A stretch of DNA of 64,000 nt from Actinomycetales bacterium (GTDB lineage Bacteria; Actinomycetota; Actinomycetes; Actinomycetales; Microbacteriaceae), in assembly GCA_015655415.1 (NCBI GenBank), contig JAATFB010000066.1, forward strand, positions 1-64,000. Direction: 5' to 3'. The notes beneath the pieces are model-generated. The model was not told the origin of the DNA and searched no databases. It was given only the letters and a program-made list of their open reading frames with translations. The position numbers and the translations under genes are program-made. This document shows, piece after piece, positions 8,201 to 16,513 of the stretch (position 1 is its first letter; each line of letters starts with the position of its first letter).

Positions 8201-11200
8201 TCAGATCAGCTCGTCGGTCAGGCGGGTCGGGGTGCCGAAACGGTGGTTGGTGATCGAGATCGCCTGCTCCTTGACGAAGGGCAGCAGCTCGACGCGGCCG
8301 GAGGCGGTCACCTGGCCCGAGTACACGGCCACGTCGATGCGGTCGCCGAGCGCGCGGGCGACGGCTGCGGGGTCGCCGCCGATCATCCTGATGCGTTCGA
8401 CCGGCGCCGCGTCCGAGTCGACGGCCGCGCCGGACTCCGCGACGCGCTGCAGCCATTCGGCATCCGACTCGACCGCGATGGGCGCCCCGATCTCGTTCAG
8501 CACCTCTCGCAGGGACCGCGGCAGCTGCGCCGGAGCACTGACGTCGAACCTGCCGCGCACCAGGGTCGCGGCGGCGAGCACCCGCAGCAGCGCGGCGATC
8601 GCGCCCCCCTCGTTCAGCCGGATGCTCGTGCGCGCCGGCCGATACCGGAAGAGGTTGCGCTCAACGCCGAGGGCCGCCGCATCGCGCACGATCCCGAACT
8701 CGTTCGCCCAGGCGATGGCGTCGCTGAGCGCGGACCGCCGCACCAGGTCGAACTCCTCGTACGCCATGGCGGCCTGACCGGACTCGATGAGCCGGGAGAC
8801 CCGGGAGTCGAGGCCGCGCAGATGGAGGCTGGAGCTGGACTCGCCGGAGTCGGCGGCCCAGTCGCCCAGGCCGAACAGGTAGTTGGGGCCGCCGGCCTTG
8901 TGGCCAGCGCCGACGGACGAGCGCTTCCAGCCGCCGAAGGGCTGCCGTTGCACGATCGCGCCGGTGATGCCGCGATTGACGTAGAGGTTACCGGCCTCGA
9001 CGGTCGCGAGCCAGTACGCGATGTCGTCGGGATCCAGCGAGTGCAGCCCGGCGGTGAGGCCGTAGTCGACGGCGTTCTGCCACTGGACCGCCTGCTCCAG
9101 CGTGCGCGCGTGCATGACGCCCAGCACCGGGCCGAAGAACTCCGTGAGATGGAAACGGGACCCCGGCCGGACGCCGGTGCGGATGCCCGGCGACCACAGC
9201 CGCCCGGTCTCGTCCAGTCTGCGCGGGGCGACCAGCCATTCCTCGCCCGGGTCCAGCTCGGTGAGCGCGTGCCGGAGCTTGTCGCCTGGCGGCTCGATCA
9301 GCGGGCCCATCCAGCTGGCCGGCTGCTCGGGCCATCCCACGTCGATGCTGCCGGTGGCATCCGCGAGCTGTTGCAGGAACCGGCTCGACGTGCCCGTCGA
9401 GCCGACCAGGATGACCAGGCTCGCCGCGGAGCACTTCTGCCCGGCGTTGGAGAACGCGCTCTTCACGATGTCGGCCACGGCGAGGTCGACGTCCGCGCTC
9501 GGCGTGACGACGATGGCGTTCTTGCCGCTGGTCTCGGCGAGCAGGGGGAGGTCGGGACGCCAGCTCGTGAACAGCTTCGCGGTCTCGTACGATCCGGTGA
9601 GTATCACGCGGTCCACGCGCGGATCGGCGACCAGCGATCGCCCGAGCGGCCCCTCGTCCACGTCGGCGAGAGCCATCAGCTCGCGCGGCACCCCGGCCTC
9701 CCAGATGCACTCGGCGAGCACCGCGGCGCACCGCCGGGCCTGCGGCGCCGGCTTGAGCACCACGCCGCTGCCCGCCGCGAGGGGACCGAGCACGCTGCCG
9801 GCCGGGATCGACACCGGGAAGTTCCACGGCGGCGTCGCCACGGTCAGACGCGAGGGCACGAACCTCGCTCCCTGCACCGTGTCGAGCTCGCGCGCCCGTG
9901 CCGCGTAGTAGTGCGCGAAGTCGACGGCCTCGCTGACCTCGGGATCGGCCTCTGCGATCGTCTTGCCGGTCTCCGAGGCCATCACCTCGATCAGCCGGTC
10001 GCGGTTCGCCGACAGTGCCAGCCCGACCCGGTCGAGGGCGGCCGCTCGGGCGCTTCCGGCGATGGAGCCCCACTGCTCGCCCGTCGACCGCACGGTGCCG
10101 AGCAGCCGGCCGAGCGTCGCCTCGTCGTCGATCCGCGCCTGGGCGATCGTCTCGGCGCCGAGGGTCGACCCGGAGACGGACGCCAGGATGCGACGCCCCC
10201 ACGCCCGGTTCGCGCGGAGCGCCGGGTCGGTGTCGGACTCGTTGCGGAACGGCTCGTCGGAGCCGGGTGGGACCACGGAGTCCGTGCCGTCGTCCTGCCG
10301 TGCGCTGGCCTCCTCGCCGTCGTCCGGCGGCTCGTGCTCGTCGCCGTCCGGATCCAGCACGATGCCCGTGGTCGGGAAGAGCCCGCTGCCGCGCGAGCCG
10401 CGCCGGAGCCCGAGGACAGTCGCGGTGAGGCCCTCCTGCATCGCCTGCGCCGCCGGGTCGACCGGCGCCGGCCGCGGATGGAACAGCGTGGTCGGATCGG
10501 TCTCGACCCATTCCCTGGCCCGATCCTGCCGGCGATTCGGAAGCGGCGCGAGACCGCGGGGACCGTCGTCCGCCTCGAACTCGGCGACCGACGCCAGGAA
10601 CCTCGCCTTCTCGCGCTCGAAGAGCTCCGGCTTCGCGGCGAGCTCGAACGCCGCAGAGAGGAAGTCCTCCTCCGCCGCGTTCTCCTGCAGTCGTCGCATC
10701 AGATACGAGATCGCCACGTCGAAGTGCCGCGGGTGCACGACGGGCGCGTAGAGCAGCAGCCCGCCGACCGTCGCGGCGACTGCGTCCGCCTGACGGGTGG
10801 CCATGCCCAGCAGCATCTCGAAGTCGATGCGGTCGTCCACCCCCCGGCTGCGCGCGAGCAGCCACGCGTACGCGACGTCGAAGAGGTTGTGCCCGGCAAC
10901 GCCGATCCGCACCGCGTGCGTGTGCTCGACCGTGAACGCCCAGTCCACGAGGCGCAGGTAGTTCGCATCCGTGTGCACCTTGCCGTCGTAGGTGGCCAGG
11001 GGCCAGCCGTGCAGCGCCGCGTCGACCCGCTCCATCGGCAGGTTGGCGCCCTTCACCACGCGCACCTTGATGGGGGCACCGCCCGCCGCCCTGCGATGCT
11101 GCGCCCACTCCGTGAGGTCCTGCAGCGCGTCGAGCGCATCGGGCAGGTATGCCTGGAGCACTATGCCCGCCTCCAGCTTCAGCAGACGCTGGTCGCTCAG

Positions 11201-12013
11201 CAGGCGCTTGAAGACGGCGATGGTCAGGTCGAGATCGTGGTACTCCTCCATGTCGAGGTTGATGAACTTGCGATCGGGGGACGAGGCCGCGTAGAGGTAC
11301 AACGGCGTCAGGCGCCGCACCACGCGCGCGACCGACTCGTCGAACGCCCACATCGACAGCTGGCTGGCCACGCTGGAGACCTTGATCGAGACGTAGTCGA
11401 CGTCGTCTCGCTCGAGGAGCTCCCGGGTTCCCGCGAGCCGGGCATCCGCCTCCTTCTCACCGAGCACCGCCTCGCCGAGCAGGTTGAGGTTGAGGCGGAC
11501 GTGCCCGCCCGCCACCGCGGACCCCGCGCGCAGTCGCGCGATCACCTTGCCCAGGCGCCCCGGCGTGGCGTCGACGATGAGGTGCCCGACCATGGAGCGC
11601 AGAACGCGGCGAGCGATCGGGACGACGATCCACGGGATCGCCGGTGCGATCGCCCCGCCGATCGCGATCGCCCAGCGCTGGAGCGAAGGGAGGAATCGCG
11701 GGACGCCACGGGCCAGCAGGTGCAGGTTCCTCGCCGCGACGTACACGTCTCGCGGCCGGGCGACCCCGTCGACGAATCCGACGGCGAAGTCCAGACCCCG
11801 GGGGTCGCGGAGGAGGCCCGCGAGCCGCTCGGCGGCGGGGTCGCGCCGGGCCGCCTCGGGAATGGCGTCCCGGGCGTCCGACTCCTGCAGCCATTGCCGC
11901 ACCAGCTCGATCGCCCGCCGTGCGAGATCGCCGTCGCGGGTGCCGCCGCCCGAGGCGCCGCCCTGGGTGCGGGCGGCGTCATCCTGCGCCATGGTCTCGT
12001 CATCCTGCGCCAT
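8201..12013 (-). CDS. putA: Bifunctional proline dehydrogenase / P5C dehydrogenase
   Basis: At about 1270 residues this is a full-length PutA. The N-terminal half is the FAD-dependent proline dehydrogenase barrel (for example VRLNLNLLGEAVLGEKEAD, RVVKGANLPMERVDA, LGMATRQADAVAA). The C-terminal half is an aldehyde dehydrogenase with the glutamate in LLAETSGKNAIVV and the nucleophilic cysteine in FSNAGQKCSAASLV. It oxidises proline to glutamate through P5C, passing electrons to the quinone pool. No ribbon-helix-helix regulatory domain is visible, so control must come from elsewhere; the tetR gene just upstream is a candidate. The start codon is duplicated (ATG 12013 and ATG 11992) by a 21-bp tandem repeat. 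The 1495-codon ORF in the track runs on through tetR in another frame and is an artefact. Confidence 0.95.
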   Translation of the reverse strand: MAQDDETMAQDDAARTQGGASGGGTRDGDLARRAIELVRQWLQESDARDAIPEAARRDPAAERLAGLLRDPRGLDFAVGFVDGVARPRDVYVAARNLHLLARGVPRFLPSLQRWAIAIGGAIAPAIPWIVVPIARRVLRSMVGHLIVDATPGRLGKVIARLRAGSAVAGGHVRLNLNLLGEAVLGEKEADARLAGTRELLERDDVDYVSIKVSSVASQLSMWAFDESVARVVRRLTPLYLYAASSPDRKFINLDMEEYHDLDLTIAVFKRLLSDQRLLKLEAGIVLQAYLPDALDALQDLTEWAQHRRAAGGAPIKVRVVKGANLPMERVDAALHGWPLATYDGKVHTDANYLRLVDWAFTVEHTHAVRIGVAGHNLFDVAYAWLLARSRGVDDRIDFEMLLGMATRQADAVAATVGGLLLYAPVVHPRHFDVAISYLMRRLQENAAEEDFLSAAFELAAKPELFEREKARFLASVAEFEADDGPRGLAPLPNRRQDRAREWVETDPTTLFHPRPAPVDPAAQAMQEGLTATVLGLRRGSRGSGLFPTTGIVLDPDGDEHEPPDDGEEASARQDDGTDSVVPPGSDEPFRNESDTDPALRANRAWGRRILASVSGSTLGAETIAQARIDDEATLGRLLGTVRSTGEQWGSIAGSARAAALDRVGLALSANRDRLIEVMASETGKTIAEADPEVSEAVDFAHYYAARARELDTVQGARFVPSRLTVATPPWNFPVSIPAGSVLGPLAAGSGVVLKPAPQARRCAAVLAECIWEAGVPRELMALADVDEGPLGRSLVADPRVDRVILTGSYETAKLFTSWRPDLPLLAETSGKNAIVVTPSADVDLAVADIVKSAFSNAGQKCSAASLVILVGSTGTSSRFLQQLADATGSIDVGWPEQPASWMGPLIEPPGDKLRHALTELDPGEEWLVAPRRLDETGRLWSPGIRTGVRPGSRFHLTEFFGPVLGVMHARTLEQAVQWQNAVDYGLTAGLHSLDPDDIAYWLATVEAGNLYVNRGITGAIVQRQPFGGWKRSSVGAGHKAGGPNYLFGLGDWAADSGESSSSLHLRGLDSRVSRLIESGQAAMAYEEFDLVRRSALSDAIAWANEFGIVRDAAALGVERNLFRYRPARTSIRLNEGGAIAALLRVLAAATLVRGRFDVSAPAQLPRSLREVLNEIGAPIAVESDAEWLQRVAESGAAVDSDAAPVERIRMIGGDPAAVARALGDRIDVAVYSGQVTASGRVELLPFVKEQAISITNHRFGTPTRLTDELI

Positions 12014-12018
12014 GGTCT
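11977..12018. repeat. 21-bp tandem duplication over the putA start
   Basis: Two exact copies of a 21-bp unit (CGTCATCCTGCGCCATGGTC plus T on the + strand) duplicate the putA initiation region, giving MAQDDETMAQDDA at the protein N terminus. Confidence 0.92.
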
Positions 12019-12117
12019 CGAGACTATTCCGGCCACACGGGCGCGGACGCGATCCACCGCCGGTCGGGCGGCACGCGCACACCGGCCGCCGAGCGTGCGG
12101 CGGGCGATCGGCGCCGC

Positions 12118-12696
12118 TCACTCCGCCGAGCGGACTCCGGAGGACCGTGCGAGCACATCGAAGTCGTCGAGCGTCGACCTCAGGCACGCCGCGAAGTCGG
12201 CGCCGCCGCCGCCGATCCAGCGCTGGAAGGCGCCGCGGAACAACGCGACGGCGACGTCGGCGACAAGGCTCGCCTCGGCATCCGACACGTCGCGCCCGCG
12301 CAACGTCTCCGCGATCGCGGCACTCAGCGTCGAGAGCTTCAGGAGCTCCCGTTCGCGCAGAGCGGGATGGGCGTCGATGATCCTCGCGCGCCTCGTCGCC
12401 CACTCCATACGGCCGTCGAAGAACCCCGCCGACCCGGCGACGCCGTCGAGCGCCATCGTGAGCGCGTCGTCCGCCGTGGACGCCCGCACCGCGCTCACGA
12501 TCGCCTCCTCCAGCTGCCCGGAGCCGTCGAACAGCACCTCCCGCTTGTCGGCGAAGTGGCGGAAGAAGGTGCGCTCGGTCACCCCCGCCCTGTCGGCGAT
12601 GTCCTGCACGGTCGTCTCCTCGAAGCCGCGCTCGTCGTAGAGGTCGAGGGCGGCGCGCCGCAGTCGTCCTCGCGCGTCCGGCTCCCACCTTGCCAT
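12118..12696 (-). CDS. TetR-family transcriptional regulator
   Basis: This 192-residue repressor has the standard N-terminal helix-turn-helix (about 10-55; LRRAALDLYDERGFEETTVQDIADRAGVTERTFFRHF, quoted in part by family) and an all-helical C-terminal ligand domain. It is divergent from the NAD(P) epimerase gene. A perfect 8-bp inverted repeat lies in the intergenic region over the epimerase promoter, so it probably represses the epimerase and itself. It is also upstream of and collinear with putA (104-bp gap), which could place putA in the same unit. The start is ATG 12696, 7 nt after a TAGAAT box. The ligand is unknown. Confidence 0.9.
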   Translation of the reverse strand: MARWEPDARGRLRRAALDLYDERGFEETTVQDIADRAGVTERTFFRHFADKREVLFDGSGQLEEAIVSAVRASTADDALTMALDGVAGSAGFFDGRMEWATRRARIIDAHPALRERELLKLSTLSAAIAETLRGRDVSDAEASLVADVAVALFRGAFQRWIGGGGADFAACLRSTLDDFDVLARSSGVRSAE

Positions 12697-12703
12697 GGGT
12701 CCG

Positions 12704-12709
12704 ATTCTA
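12704..12709 (-). promoter_or_regulatory. -10 box of tetR, predicted leaderless
   Basis: On the minus strand TAGAAT lies 7 nt before ATG 12696, with no ribosome binding site in between. Confidence 0.6.
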
Positions 12710-12727
12710 GACGCCTCCGACTCCGGT

Positions 12728-12758
12728 GATGACAGTTGCTGTCATCGCGTGGTATCGT
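12728..12758 (+). promoter_or_regulatory. TetR-type operator overlapping the epimerase promoter
   Basis: GATGACAG-TTG-CTGTCATC (12728-12746) is a perfect inverted repeat with 8-bp arms and a 3-nt centre. It covers a -35 candidate ATGACA (12729-12734) that is 18 bp from a -10 candidate TATCGT (12753-12758). An operator across -35 and spacer predicts repression of the epimerase gene by the divergent TetR protein. Confidence 0.7.
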
Positions 12759-12933
12759 CGTCATGTCAGCGACCGACATCGTCGCATTCCGAGCGGCCGC
12801 CTCGAACCGGGCGTCGGGATCACCGGCCTGAGCCCGGCCTGAGCCCGGCGGAGGACGCGGAACGCCGAGCCCGAGCGCGGCGGAAAACACAGATCGCCGA
12901 GCCCGAGCTCGGCCGAGAGAGGAGAGGGTGCTC

Positions 12934-13839
12934 ATGCGCATCTTCATGACCGGCGCATCCGGCTGGATCGGCTCAGCCGTCGCGCCCCGCCTGATCGCCG
13001 AGGGCCACGACGTGACGGGCCTCGCCCGCTCGGACGCGTCCGCATCCGCGCTCGAGGCCGCCGGCGTCACACCGCTCCGCGGCGGGCTCGACGACCTGGA
13101 CGTGCTGCGGGCCGGCGCCGAGGCGTCCGACGCGGTCGTGCACCTGTGCTTCAAGCACGACTTCGACCGCTTCGCCGAGTCGGGACGCACGGAACGGGCG
13201 GCCATCGAGGCCTTCGGCGACGTGCTCGAGGGCACCGGACGCAGGCTCCTGGTCGCCTCCGGCATGGCGGGCGGGCGGCCCGGCAGCGTGCTCACCGAAG
13301 GCGACGAGTCGCCCTTCGTCGGGCCCGACAGCCCGCGTGGCGGCAGCGAGCGCCTGGCGATGAGCCTCACCGAGCGCGGCGTCGCCCCGATCGCCCTGAG
13401 GTTCGCACCGACCGTGCACGGGAGGGGCGACCACGGCTTCACCGCCGCACTGGTGCGCACAGCGCGCGAACGCGGCGTCTCCGGATACATCGGCGACGGA
13501 TCGAACCGGTGGGCGGCGGTGCACCGAGACGACGTCGCCCGGCTCATCGACCTCGCACTGCAGAAGGCCCCGGGCGGAACGATCACGCACGCCGTCGCCG
13601 AGACCGGCGTCCCGACGCGGGACATCGCCCGGGCGATCGGCGACGGCCTCGGCCTGCCCGTCCAGTCGATCGCACCGGAGGACGCCGTGGCGCACTTCGG
13701 CTGGCTCGGCAGGTTCTTCGGGGCCGACATCCAGGCGTCCGCGGACCGCACCCGAGCGCTCCTCGGCTGGGAGCCGATCGGCATCGGGCTCCTGCAGGAC
13801 ATCGCCGAGAACTACCTCGGCACGGAGGACGCCGCGTGA
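12934..13839 (+). CDS. NAD(P)-dependent epimerase/dehydratase family protein (extended SDR)
   Basis: This 301-residue protein is a Rossmann-fold extended SDR. The dinucleotide motif is FMTGASGWIGSAV at the N terminus. The C-terminal half has substrate-domain features (RFAPTVHGRGDHGFTAALV, AVHRDDVARLIDLAL). The usual YxxxK pair is not obvious; the region PRGGSERLAMSL replaces it, so this may be an atypical SDR or a nucleoside-diphosphate-sugar epimerase relative without classical catalysis. The ORF opens at GTG 12928, but the GGAGAGG ribosome binding site at 12921 sits correctly for ATG 12934. It is divergent from tetR and has a TetR-type operator in its promoter. The substrate is unknown. Confidence 0.85.
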   Translation: MRIFMTGASGWIGSAVAPRLIAEGHDVTGLARSDASASALEAAGVTPLRGGLDDLDVLRAGAEASDAVVHLCFKHDFDRFAESGRTERAAIEAFGDVLEGTGRRLLVASGMAGGRPGSVLTEGDESPFVGPDSPRGGSERLAMSLTERGVAPIALRFAPTVHGRGDHGFTAALVRTARERGVSGYIGDGSNRWAAVHRDDVARLIDLALQKAPGGTITHAVAETGVPTRDIARAIGDGLGLPVQSIAPEDAVAHFGWLGRFFGADIQASADRTRALLGWEPIGIGLLQDIAENYLGTEDAA

Positions 13840-13891
13840 GCCTCGCGCCACCCGGTGCACGAGCCGTGCCCGTGACCCGCACCGCACGGCG

Positions 13892-13897
13892 TAGCGT
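13892..13897 (+). promoter_or_regulatory. -10 box of siderophore-interacting protein gene, predicted leaderless
   Basis: TAGCGT lies 6 nt before ATG 13904. Confidence 0.6.
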
Positions 13898-13903
13898 CAA
13901 GAC

Positions 13904-14761
13904 ATGGCCACACGCGATCACCTGCGCCACGAGATGGCGATCCGCCGGCTCACCGTCTCGCACGTCGAGCAGATCACCCCGTCCATCGTGCGCGTCACGC
14001 TCATCGGCGACGCGCTCGGCGACTTCTCCGCCCCCGGTCCCACGGATCACGTCAAGGTCTTCTTCCCCGATCCGGCGACGGGGATCCTGACCGTGCCCGA
14101 GCTGCGCGCCGACGGCATCCACCGTCCCGCCGAGGGCGTGATCATCTCCCGGGACTACACGCCTCGCCGGTTCCGCCCGGCACCGTTCGGCGCCGCCGAG
14201 CTCGACATCGACTTCGTGCTGCACGCGCCGGAGGGCACGCACGGCACGCCGCAGGATCCCGCCGGGGGCGGGCCGGCCTCCGCCTGGGCGGCCTCAGCGC
14301 GCCCCGGCGACCAGATCGCGGTCGCCGGCCCCCGCGGATCGCGGCTCGCACCGCGCGACGTGCGCGAAGTGGTGCTCATCGCCGACGAGACCGCCCTTCC
14401 GGCGTTCACGCGCTGGCTGACGATGCTGCCCGAGTCCACCCGCATCACGGGGCTCCTCGACGTGGCCGACGAGGAGGTCGAGGCGTACCTCGACGATGAG
14501 CAGACCGCACGCGCGTCCATCGAATGGCTGTATCGCACGGACGGCCCGGGGCAGCTGGAGGAGGCCGTGCGCTCGCTCGAGCTCGGCCCGGACGTCTATG
14601 TCTGGGCGGCGGGCGAGGCGTCCGCGCTGGCCCCCGTGCGCCGCCACCTCAAGCACGACGTCGGCCTGCGTCCCGACCAGTTCGACGTGCAGGGCTACTG
14701 GCGGCGTGGCGTCGTCAACTTCGACCACCATGCGCCGGTCGATCCGTCCGATCCCGACTGA
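13904..14761 (+). CDS. Siderophore-interacting protein (FAD-binding ferric-siderophore reductase)
   Basis: This 285-residue protein matches the SIP/ViuB family: an N-terminal FAD-binding barrel with the signature SRDYTPRRF (about 85-93) and DIDFVLHAPEGTHG, then a C-terminal SIP domain ending in the characteristic QFDVQGYWRRGVVNFD. It is predicted to reduce ferric siderophores in the cytoplasm and release iron. No siderophore transporter or iron-regulator gene is adjacent. A -10 box 6 nt before the ATG suggests a leaderless mRNA. It ends convergently with the AlkA-like gene, 8 bp apart. Confidence 0.92.
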   Translation: MATRDHLRHEMAIRRLTVSHVEQITPSIVRVTLIGDALGDFSAPGPTDHVKVFFPDPATGILTVPELRADGIHRPAEGVIISRDYTPRRFRPAPFGAAELDIDFVLHAPEGTHGTPQDPAGGGPASAWAASARPGDQIAVAGPRGSRLAPRDVREVVLIADETALPAFTRWLTMLPESTRITGLLDVADEEVEAYLDDEQTARASIEWLYRTDGPGQLEEAVRSLELGPDVYVWAAGEASALAPVRRHLKHDVGLRPDQFDVQGYWRRGVVNFDHHAPVDPSDPD

Positions 14762-14769
14762 TTCCGGCG

Positions 14770-15738
14770 TCAGCGGCGCCGGTGGTCCGTGATCGTGGCG
14801 CGCGGACCCCGTCTCTGCGGCATGCGCCCCGAGGCGAGGATGAGCCGCACCACGCGCTGGCGCTGGCCGGCCCACGGTTGCAGGAGCTCGAGCATCCCGT
14901 CGTCGTCGGTCGCGGAGCCCGCGAGCGCATGCCCCACGATCGACGGCAGGCCGTAGTCGCCGACGCTGATCCGGTCGGGGTCGCCGTGCGATCGCTGCAG
15001 CGTCTCCGCGGCGGTCCACACGCCGATGCCGGGAACGCTGCACAGCTTCGCGGCGGCGACCGCGGGGTCGTCGTGCACGGTGCGCTCCAGCGCCTCGGCC
15101 ACCCGTGCGGCGAGCACGACCGTGCGCGAGCGCGTCGGATCGACCCCGAGACGGTGCCACTCCCACGACGGGATGTGTCTCAGCGCCTGCGGCGACGGGC
15201 ACACGCGCAGCTCAGCGGGAACGACGCCCTCGCCCGCGCCTGGAGCGACCTCGCCGAAGGCGCGCACCAGCCTCGCCCACTCCCGGTAGGCCTCCAGGCT
15301 CGTGACCTTCTGCTCGATGATCGCCGGCACCAGCGCCTCCAGCACTCGACGGGTGCGGGGCAGCCGCATGCCGGGATGACGGCGCCTCACCTCGGCGAGG
15401 AACGGATGCGACGCCAGATCGAGATGCGACCAGTCGTCGGCGGCGCCGAGCAGCTCGGGCACCCCGGCGATGGTCGATTCGGCCCCGGGGCCCCACGCCA
15501 CGGCGTCGACGCCGTGGCTGCGCTGGAGGAGCCGCAGCGTCGCCGGGCCGTGCGGCGTGCGGAAGGTGCGCCACACTCCGGCCGCGTCCCAGATGGTCGT
15601 CGGATCGTAAGGGCCGCGGCCGATGACCGCGAGGGTGCTGCGCACGTCGATCGGGTCGGCCGGGCGGTACTCGCAGCGAAGCGCACGCCCGCCGGACGGC
15701 GCCGTGTCAACGAGCAGGGCATCCGCTGGAGAGCTCAC
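14770..15738 (-). CDS. DNA-3-methyladenine glycosylase II-like protein (AlkA/HhH-GPD)
   Basis: This 322-residue protein has an AlkA-type arrangement: an N-terminal ~110-residue domain, then a helix-hairpin-helix glycosylase domain with the hairpin LCSVPGIGVWTAAETL and the catalytic aspartate in ISVGDYGLPSIVG (D of GDYGL). PAIIEQKVTSLEA is the family segment before the hairpin. It should remove alkylated bases in base-excision repair. The GTG start at 15738 follows a TAGCGT box by 6 nt. The family is secure; the exact lesion range is not deducible. Confidence 0.9.
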   Translation of the reverse strand: MSSPADALLVDTAPSGGRALRCEYRPADPIDVRSTLAVIGRGPYDPTTIWDAAGVWRTFRTPHGPATLRLLQRSHGVDAVAWGPGAESTIAGVPELLGAADDWSHLDLASHPFLAEVRRRHPGMRLPRTRRVLEALVPAIIEQKVTSLEAYREWARLVRAFGEVAPGAGEGVVPAELRVCPSPQALRHIPSWEWHRLGVDPTRSRTVVLAARVAEALERTVHDDPAVAAAKLCSVPGIGVWTAAETLQRSHGDPDRISVGDYGLPSIVGHALAGSATDDDGMLELLQPWAGQRQRVVRLILASGRMPQRRGPRATITDHRRR

Positions 15739-15745
15739 GTGCCCA

Positions 15746-15751
15746 CGCTAC
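15746..15751 (-). promoter_or_regulatory. -10 box of alkA-like gene, predicted leaderless
   Basis: On the minus strand TAGCGT lies 6 nt before GTG 15738. Confidence 0.6.
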
Positions 15752-15872
15752 GGGCCGACCACCGACATCCGGCCACGCCACGGGCGCGGGCGCGGGTCGA
15801 CAAGCCAGAATGTGCCGGAAACCGCGCCTGGTACGAGCATCTTCCGGCTTCTCGCCGAGGGGACGGCGCGGA

Positions 15873-16421
15873 TCACTCCCACACGCTCGGTGCATCGACG
15901 CGCGTCGCGGGCAGCTTCACGTCGTCTCCCCAGCGCACCAGCCACTCCGGCAGGTGGATGTGCGCGGGAACCGGGCCCACCGCGTCCAGCAGCTCCTCGA
16001 TGGCCACCGTGCCGCCGGAACGCCTCAGGAAGCGCCCCTTGATGAACGCCTCCGCGTAGATCTCGCCGTCGACCACCGCGCGCTGCTGCACGTACACGGC
16101 CCTGGCATCGAAGCCGATGATGCGCGACTCCACCGTGAACCGCTGCCAGAGCTGCAGCGACTTCCGGAACGTGATCGTCTCGGATGCCACCACCGGGTAC
16201 CAGCCGCGCTCCGCGAAGAGCCGCCACACCCCGCTGCGCCGCAGCAGGTCGAATCGCCCGATGTCGAAGATCGACAGGTACACGCCGTTGTTCATGTGCC
16301 TCAGGAGGTCCAGGTCGGTCGGCAGCACCCGGAACCTCGTCACGGCCACGTCGTAGTGCCCGAGCCGCGCGCCCAGACTCGAGATCCAGGCGTGCAGCAT
16401 CGTGCGGAAGATCATGTGCAT
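15873..16421 (-). CDS. Hot-dog fold acyl-CoA thioesterase-like protein
   Basis: This 182-residue protein resembles the 4-hydroxybenzoyl-CoA thioesterase/THEM6 group. The segment TDLDLLRHMNNGVYLSIFDI (about 36-55) corresponds to the hot-dog catalytic helix start, and SETITFRKSLQLWQRFTVES is the following strand. It probably hydrolyses acyl-thioesters in the cytoplasm; the chain or substrate is unknown. ATG 16421 follows a TAGCCT box by 6 nt. It is separated from the neighbouring citrate synthase and glycosylase genes by about 90 and 134 bp, so it is likely monocistronic. Confidence 0.8.
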   Translation of the reverse strand: MHMIFRTMLHAWISSLGARLGHYDVAVTRFRVLPTDLDLLRHMNNGVYLSIFDIGRFDLLRRSGVWRLFAERGWYPVVASETITFRKSLQLWQRFTVESRIIGFDARAVYVQQRAVVDGEIYAEAFIKGRFLRRSGGTVAIEELLDAVGPVPAHIHLPEWLVRWGDDVKLPATRVDAPSVWE

Positions 16422-16427
16422 CGGCCC

Positions 16428-16433
16428 AGGCTA
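16428..16433 (-). promoter_or_regulatory. -10 box of thioesterase gene, predicted leaderless
   Basis: On the minus strand TAGCCT lies 6 nt before ATG 16421. Confidence 0.55.
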
Positions 16434-16513
16434 GGCGGCACCGGCGAGCGCCCGCCACGCGACTGTGCGCGGCCGACAACATGCCGGCGCACGGCCGCCC
16501 GCCGACCGACGGG

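Noticed and set aside
7913-12640. 1575-codon open frame on the + strand
   Set aside because: It is antisense to putA, has no domain sense, and reflects high GC at third codon positions. PutA on the minus strand has all catalytic motifs.
8201-12688. 1495-codon version of PutA
   Set aside because: The first ~225 codons overlap tetR in another frame and lack any fold; the real start is at the duplicated ATG near 12.0 kb.
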